Assembly: GCF_051014685.1 (NCBI RefSeq)
Contig: NW_027478598.1
Span: 496,001 to 560,000 of the forward strand
DNA: 64,000 nucleotides
DNA from: Ptiloglossa arizonensis
Lineage: Eukaryota; Arthropoda; Insecta; Hymenoptera; Colletidae
Direction: 5' to 3'
Position numbers and translations under genes: made by a program. Positions 57,971 through 64,000 of this stretch are shown here, piece by piece. Every line of letters begins with the position of its first letter. Position 1 is the stretch's first letter. Under the pieces are notes generated by a model. That model did not search any database. It was not told the DNA's origin and saw only the letters and a program-made list of their open reading frames with translations.

Positions 57971-59356
57971 TTATGCGTTATACGTTATACGTTATACGTT
58001 ATACGTTATACGTTTGTCGTTATACGTTATACGTTATACGTTATACGTTATACGTTATACGTTATACGTTATACGTTATACGTTATACGTTATACGTTAT
58101 ACGTTATACGTTATTCGTTACGCGTTATACGTTATACGTTATACGTTATGCGTTATACGTTATGCGTTATACGTTATACGTTATACGTTATACGTTATAC
58201 GTTATACGTTATACGGTATACGTTATGCGTTATACGCTATACGTTATGCGTTATAGGATATACGTTATGCGTTATAGGATATACGTTATACGTAATACGT
58301 TATACGTTATACGTTATACGTTACACGTTATACGTTATACGTTATACGTTATACGTTGTACGTTATACGTTGTACGTTATACGTTATACGTTATACGTTA
58401 TACGTTATACGTTATACGTTATACGTTATACGTTATACGGTATACGTTATGCGTTATACATTATACGTTATACGTTATACGTTATACGTTATACGTTATA
58501 CGTTATACGTTTGACGTTATGCGTTATACGGTATACGTTATACGTTATGCGTTATACGTTATACGTTATACGTTATACGTTATACGTTTGACGTTATACG
58601 TTATACGTTATACGGTATACGTTATGCGTTATACGCTATACGTTATGCGTTATAGGATATACGTTATGCGTTATAGGATATACGTTATACGTGATACGTT
58701 GTACGTTATACGTTATACGTTATACGTTATACGTTATACGTTATACCTTATACGTTATACGTTATACGTTATACGTTATACGTTATACGTTATACGTTAT
58801 ACGTTATACGTTAGACGTTAGACGTTATAGGTTATACGTAATACGTAATACGTTATACGTTATACGTTATACGTTACACGTTATACGTTATACGTTATAC
58901 GTTATACGTTGTACGTTATACGTTATACCTTATACGTTATACGTTATACGTTATACGTTATACGTTATACGTTATACGTTATACGTTATACGTTATACGT
59001 TATACGTTATACGTTATACGTTATAGGTTATACGTTATACGTTATACGTTATACGTTATACGTTATACGTTATACGTTATACGTTATACGATATACGTTA
59101 TACGTTTTACGTTATACGGTATACGTTATATGTTATACATTATACGTTATACGTTATACGTTATACGTTATACGTTATACGTTATACGTTTGACGTTATA
59201 CGTTATACGGTATACGTTATACGTTATGCGTTATACGTTATACGTTATACGTTATACGTTATACGTTTGACGTTATACGTTATACGGTATACGTTATGCG
59301 TTATACGCTATACGTTATGCGTTATAGGATATACGTTATACGTGATACGTTGTACG
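57971..59356 (+). repeat. 1.39-kb segment, second copy
   Basis: Same marker order as 49,466-50,851, ending with the same 168-bp TTTGACG cassette (59,189-59,356). One marker differs: TTATGCG follows the first TTTGACG near 58,510, where the other copy has TTATACG. Confidence 0.83.
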
Positions 59357-59484
59357 TTATACGTTATACGTTATACGTTATACGTTATACGTTATACGTT
59401 ATACGTTATACGTTATACGTTATACGTTATACGTTATACGTTACACGTTATACGTTATACGTTATACGTTATAAGTTATACGTT

Positions 59485-60565
59485 ATACCTTATACGTGAT
59501 ACGTCATACGTTAAACGTTATACGTGATACGTTATACGTTATACGTTATACGTTATACGTTGTACGTTATACGTTAAACGTTAGACGTTATATGTTATAC
59601 GTTATACGTTGTACGTTATACGTTATATGTAATATGTTATACGTTATACGTTATACGCTATACGTTATACGTTACACGTTATACGTTATACGTTATGCGT
59701 TATACGTTATACGTTATACGTTATTCGTTATACGTTATACGTAATACGTTATACGTTATACGTTATACGTTATACGTTATACGTTATACGTTATACGTTA
59801 AACGTTATACGTTATACGTTACACGTTATACGTTTGACGTTATACGTTATACGGTATACGTTATACGTTATGCGTTATACGTTATACGTTATACGTTATA
59901 CGTTATACGTTATACGTTTGACCTTATACGTTATACGGTATACGTTATGCGTTACACGCTATACGTTATGCGTTATAGGATATACGTTATGCGTTATAGG
60001 ATAAACGTTATACGTGATACGTTGTGCGTTATACGTTATACGTTGTACGTTATACGTTATACGTTATACGTTATACGTTATACGTTATACGTTATACGTT
60101 ATACCTTATACGTTATACGTTATACGTTATACGTTATACGTTATACGTTATACGTTATACGTTAGACGTTAATGGTTATACGTAATACGTAATACGTTAT
60201 ACGTTATACGTTATACGTTACACGTTATACGTTATACGTTATACGTTATACGTTGTACGTTATACGTTGTACGTTATACGTTATACGTTATACGTTATAC
60301 GTTATACGTTATACGTTATACGTTATACGTTATACGTTATACGTTATACGTTATACGTTATACGTTATACGTTATACGTTATACGTTATACGTTATACGT
60401 TATACGTTATACGTTATACGTTATACGTTATACGTTATACGTTATACGTTATACGTTATACGTTATACGTTATACGTTATACGTTATACGGTATACGTTA
60501 TGATTTATACATTATACGTTATACGTTATACGTTATACGTTATACGTTATACGTTATACGTTATA
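59485..60565 (+). repeat. 1.08-kb segment, second copy
   Basis: Matches 56,755-57,842. Small differences are TTAATGG near 60,169 where the first copy has TTATTGG, and TTATGAT near 60,498 where the first has TTATGCT. The copies part at a TTTGACG unit near 60,567. Confidence 0.83.
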
Positions 60566-62464
60566 CGTTTGACGTTATACGTTAGACGGTATACGTTATA
60601 CGTTATGCGTTATACGTTATACGTTATACGTTATACGGTATACGTTATGCGTTATACATTATACGTTATACGTTATACGTTATACGTTATACGTTATACG
60701 TTATACGTTATACGTTTGACGTTATACGTTATACGGTATACGTTATACGTTATGCGTTATACGTTATACGTTATACGTTATACGTTATACGTTTGACGTT
60801 ATACGTTATACGGTATACGTTATGCGTTATACGCTATACGTTATGCGTTATAGGATATACGTTATGCGTTATAGGATATACGTTATGCGTTATACGTTAC
60901 ACGTTATACGTTATACGTTATACGTTATACGTTATACGTTATACGTTATACGTTATACGTTATACGTTATACGTTATACGTTATACGTTATACGTTATAC
61001 GTTATACGTTATACGTTATACGTTATACGTTATACGTTATACGTTATACGTTATACGTTATACGTTATGCGTTATACGTTACACGTTATACGTTATACGT
61101 TATACGTTTGTCGTTATACGTTATACGTTATACGTTATACGTTATACGTTATACGTTATACGTTATACGTTATACGTTATACGTTATACGTTATACGTTT
61201 GACGTTATACGTTATACGGTATACGTTATACGTTATGCGTTATACGTTATACGTTATACGTTATACGTTATACGTTTGACGTTATACGTTATACGGTATA
61301 CGTTATGCGTTATACGCTATACGTTATGCGTTATAGGATATACGTTATGCGTTATACGTTACACGTTATAAGTTATACGTTATACGTTATACGTTATACG
61401 TTATACGTTATACGTTATACGTTATACGTTATACGTTATACGTTATACGTTATACGTTATACGTTATACGTTATACGTTATAAGTTATACGTTATACGTT
61501 ATACGTTATACGTTATACGTTATACATTATGCGTTATACGCTATACGTAATGCGTTATAGGTCATACCTTATACGTGATACGTCATACGTTATACGTTAT
61601 ACGTGATACGTTATACGTTATACGTTATACGTTATACGTTATACGTTATACGTTGTACGTTATACGTTAAACGTTAGACGTTATATGTTATACGTTATAC
61701 GTTGTACGTTATACGTTATACGTTATAAGTTATACGTTATACGTTATACGTTATACGTTATACGTTATACGTTATACGTTATACGTTATACGTTATACGT
61801 TATACGTTATACGTTATACGTTATACGTTATACGTTATACGTTATACGTTATACGTTATACGTTATACGTTATACGTTATACGTTATGCGTTATACGTTA
61901 TACGTTATACGTTATACGTTATACGTTTGTCGTTATACGTTTGTCGTTATACGTTATACGTTATACGTTATACGTTATACGTTATACGTTATACCTTATA
62001 CGTTATACGTTATACGTTATACGTTATACGTTATACGTTATACGTTATACGTTATACGTTAGACGTTATTGGTTATACGTAATACGTAATACGTTATACG
62101 TTATACGTTATACGTTACACGTTATACGTTATACGTTATACGTTATACGTTGTACGTTATACGTTGTACGTTATACGTTATACGTTATACGTTATACGTT
62201 ATACGTTATACGTTATACGTTATACGTTATACGTTATACGTTATACGTTATACGTTATACGTTATACGTTATACGTTATACGTTATACGTTATACGTTAT
62301 ACGTTATACGTTATACGTTATACGTTATACGTTATACGTTATACGTTATACGTTATACGTTATACGTTATACGGTATACGTTATGCTTTATACATTATAC
62401 GTTATACGTTATACGTTATACGTTATACGTTATACGTTATACGTTATACGTTATACGATATACG

Positions 62465-63888
62465 TTATACGTTATACGTTATTCGTTACGCGTTATACGT
62501 TATACGTTATACGTTATGCGTTATACGTTATGCGTTATACGTTATACGATATACGTTATACGTTATACGTTATACGTTATACGTTATACGTTATTCGTTA
62601 TACGTTATACGTAATACGTTATACGTTATACGTTATACGTTATACGTTATACGTTATACGTTATACGTCATACGTTATACGTTATACGTTATACGTAATA
62701 CGTTATACGTTATACGTTATACGTTATACGTTATACGCTATACGTTATTCGTTATACGTTATACGTTATACGTTATACGTTATACGTTATACGTTATACG
62801 TTACTCGTTATACGTAATATGTAATACGTTTTACGTTATAAGTTATACGTTATACGATATACGTTATGCGTTATAGGATATACGTTATGCGTTATAGGAT
62901 ATACGTTATACGTGATACGTTGTACGTTATAGGTTATACGTTGTACGTTATACGTTATACGTTATACGTTATACGCTATACGTTATACGTAATACGTTAT
63001 ACGTTATACGTTATACGTTACACGTTATACGTTATACGTTATACGTTATACGTTGTACGTTATACGTTGTACGTTATACGTTATACGTTATACGTTATAC
63101 GTTATACGTTATACGTTATACGTTATACGTTATACGTTTGTCGTTATACGTTATACGTTATACGTTATACGTTATACGTTATACGTTATACGTTATACGT
63201 TATACGTTATACGTTATACGTTATACGTTATACGTTATACGTTATTCGTTACGCGTTATACGTTATACGTTATACGTTATGCGTTATACGTTATGCGTTA
63301 TACGTTATACGTTATACGTTATACGTTATACGTTATACGTTATACGTTATACGTTATTCGTTATACGTTATACGTAATACGTTATACGTTATACGTTATA
63401 CGTTATACGTTATACGTTATACGTTATACGTCATACGTTATACGTTATACGTTATACGTAATACGTTATACGTTATACGTTATACGTTATACGTTATACG
63501 CTATACGTTATACGTTATACGTTATACGTTATACGTTATACGTTATACGTTATACGTTATACGTTATACGTTACTCGTTATACGTAATATGTAATACGTT
63601 TTACGTTATAAGTTATACGTTATACGATATACGTTATGCGTTATAGGATATACGTTATGCGTTATAGGATATACGTTATACGTGATACGTTGTACGTTAT
63701 AGGTTATACGTTGTACGTTATACGTTATACGTTATACGTTATACGCTATACGTTATACGTAATACGTTATACGTTATACGTTATACGTTACACGTTATAC
63801 GTTATACGTTATACGTTATACGTTGTACGTTATACGTTGTACGTTATACGTTATACGTTATACGTTATACGTTATACGTTATACGTTA
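62465..63888 (+). repeat. Tandem duplication at the right edge, offset 763-770 bp
   Basis: Markers TTATTCG-TTACGCG (62,479/63,242), TTATTCG (62,591/63,354), TCATACG (C at 62,669/63,432), TTACTCG (62,801/63,571), TTATAGG-ATATACG (near 62,890/63,660) and two TTGTACG units (near 63,053/63,823) recur in order. The offset is 763 bp for the first three and 770 bp for the rest, so one unit was gained in between. The copies part near 63,120 and 63,890. Confidence 0.86.
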
Positions 63889-64000
63889 TACGGTATACGT
63901 TATACGTTATACGTTATACGTTTTACGTTATACGTTATACGTTATACGTTATACATTATACGTTATACGTTATACGTTATACGTTATACGTTACACGTTA

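Larger units (their letters stand above)
27701..64000 (+). repeat. TTATACG satellite, right block in perfect register
   Basis: This is 36.3 kb of head-to-tail 7-bp units, about 5,185 copies. The C of the CG step lies at coordinate 2 modulo 7 at 27,708, 28,002, 33,364, 39,006, 42,422, 50,171, 55,022, 60,006 and 63,961, so I see no net insertion or deletion in the whole block. The phase differs from the left block (5). Variant strings are shared with the left block up to about 46 kb. Beyond that the TTTGACG/GTATACG cassette dominates and the TTAGACG string is followed by TTATAGG or TTATTGG rather than TTATAGT. The array continues past the right window edge. No gene or single-copy DNA is visible. 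Confidence 0.97.

Noticed and set aside
1..64000. Telomere repeat array
   Set aside because: TTATACG lacks the G-run of telomere units (TTAGGG, TTTAGGG, TTGGGG and relatives), and the array has internal higher-order structure on a 64-kb scale without a terminal or unique subtelomeric flank.
1..64000. CRISPR array
   Set aside because: There are no 24-40 bp repeats separated by unique spacers. The long similar strings are separated by more of the same heptamer.
1..64000. TATA boxes or -10 promoter elements in every unit
   Set aside because: TATA occurs in essentially every heptamer as part of the satellite, so it carries no information about promoters, and no gene lies downstream.

Overview
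The window is one essentially uninterrupted satellite DNA array. The unit is the 7-bp sequence TTATACG (reverse strand CGTATAA), about 9,140 head-to-tail copies, all in the same orientation, running off both ends. I find no protein-coding gene, rRNA, tRNA, CRISPR array, transposon or ordinary single-copy DNA. Very long + strand reading frames (up to 676 codons) exist only because three 7-bp units make seven stop-free codons (Leu-Tyr-Val-Ile-Arg-Tyr-Thr) in every + frame. On the - strand a stop recurs every seven codons. The organism cannot be identified. An array this long with layered higher-order structure fits heterochromatin of a eukaryote (centromeric, pericentromeric, subtelomeric or a B/sex chromosome), but that is inference. 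The unit is not a telomere repeat I know, and I do not recognise it as a named satellite.

Layout. (1) 1-18,907: units carry many substitutions, but the 7-bp register is unchanged at every point sampled. (2) 18,908-27,300: the same satellite with over 20 register slips, mostly single-base deletions, getting denser to the right. (3) 27,301-27,640: badly scrambled satellite. (4) 27,641-27,700: the only stretch that is not readable as satellite at first sight. It has a short hairpin and a 10-bp palindrome, yet looks like extremely degraded repeat units. (5) 27,701-64,000: 36.3 kb again in one unbroken register, with a different phase from block 1.

Higher-order structure. Variant units are not random. 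They occur in fixed strings that recur across the array: the GGTCATACC block (about 45 copies), the TTTGACG/GTATACG cassette (168 bp, 24 units, mostly beyond 46 kb), the TTAGACG-TTATAGT block, the TTACTCG-TAATATG block and the TTGTACG-TTAAACG-TTAGACG block. There are also 14-bp alternating subarrays (TTGTACG/TTATACG and TTATGCG/TTATACG). Larger duplications of 0.5 to 1.7 kb have offsets that are multiples of 7, as expected from unequal exchange. Pure runs reach 525 bp (75 units) at 42,403-42,927.

The most informative anomaly is the register-broken block with its slip gradient ending at the island at 27.64-27.70 kb. It is either an unpolished or misjoined part of the assembly, or a real boundary between two independently homogenised array domains.
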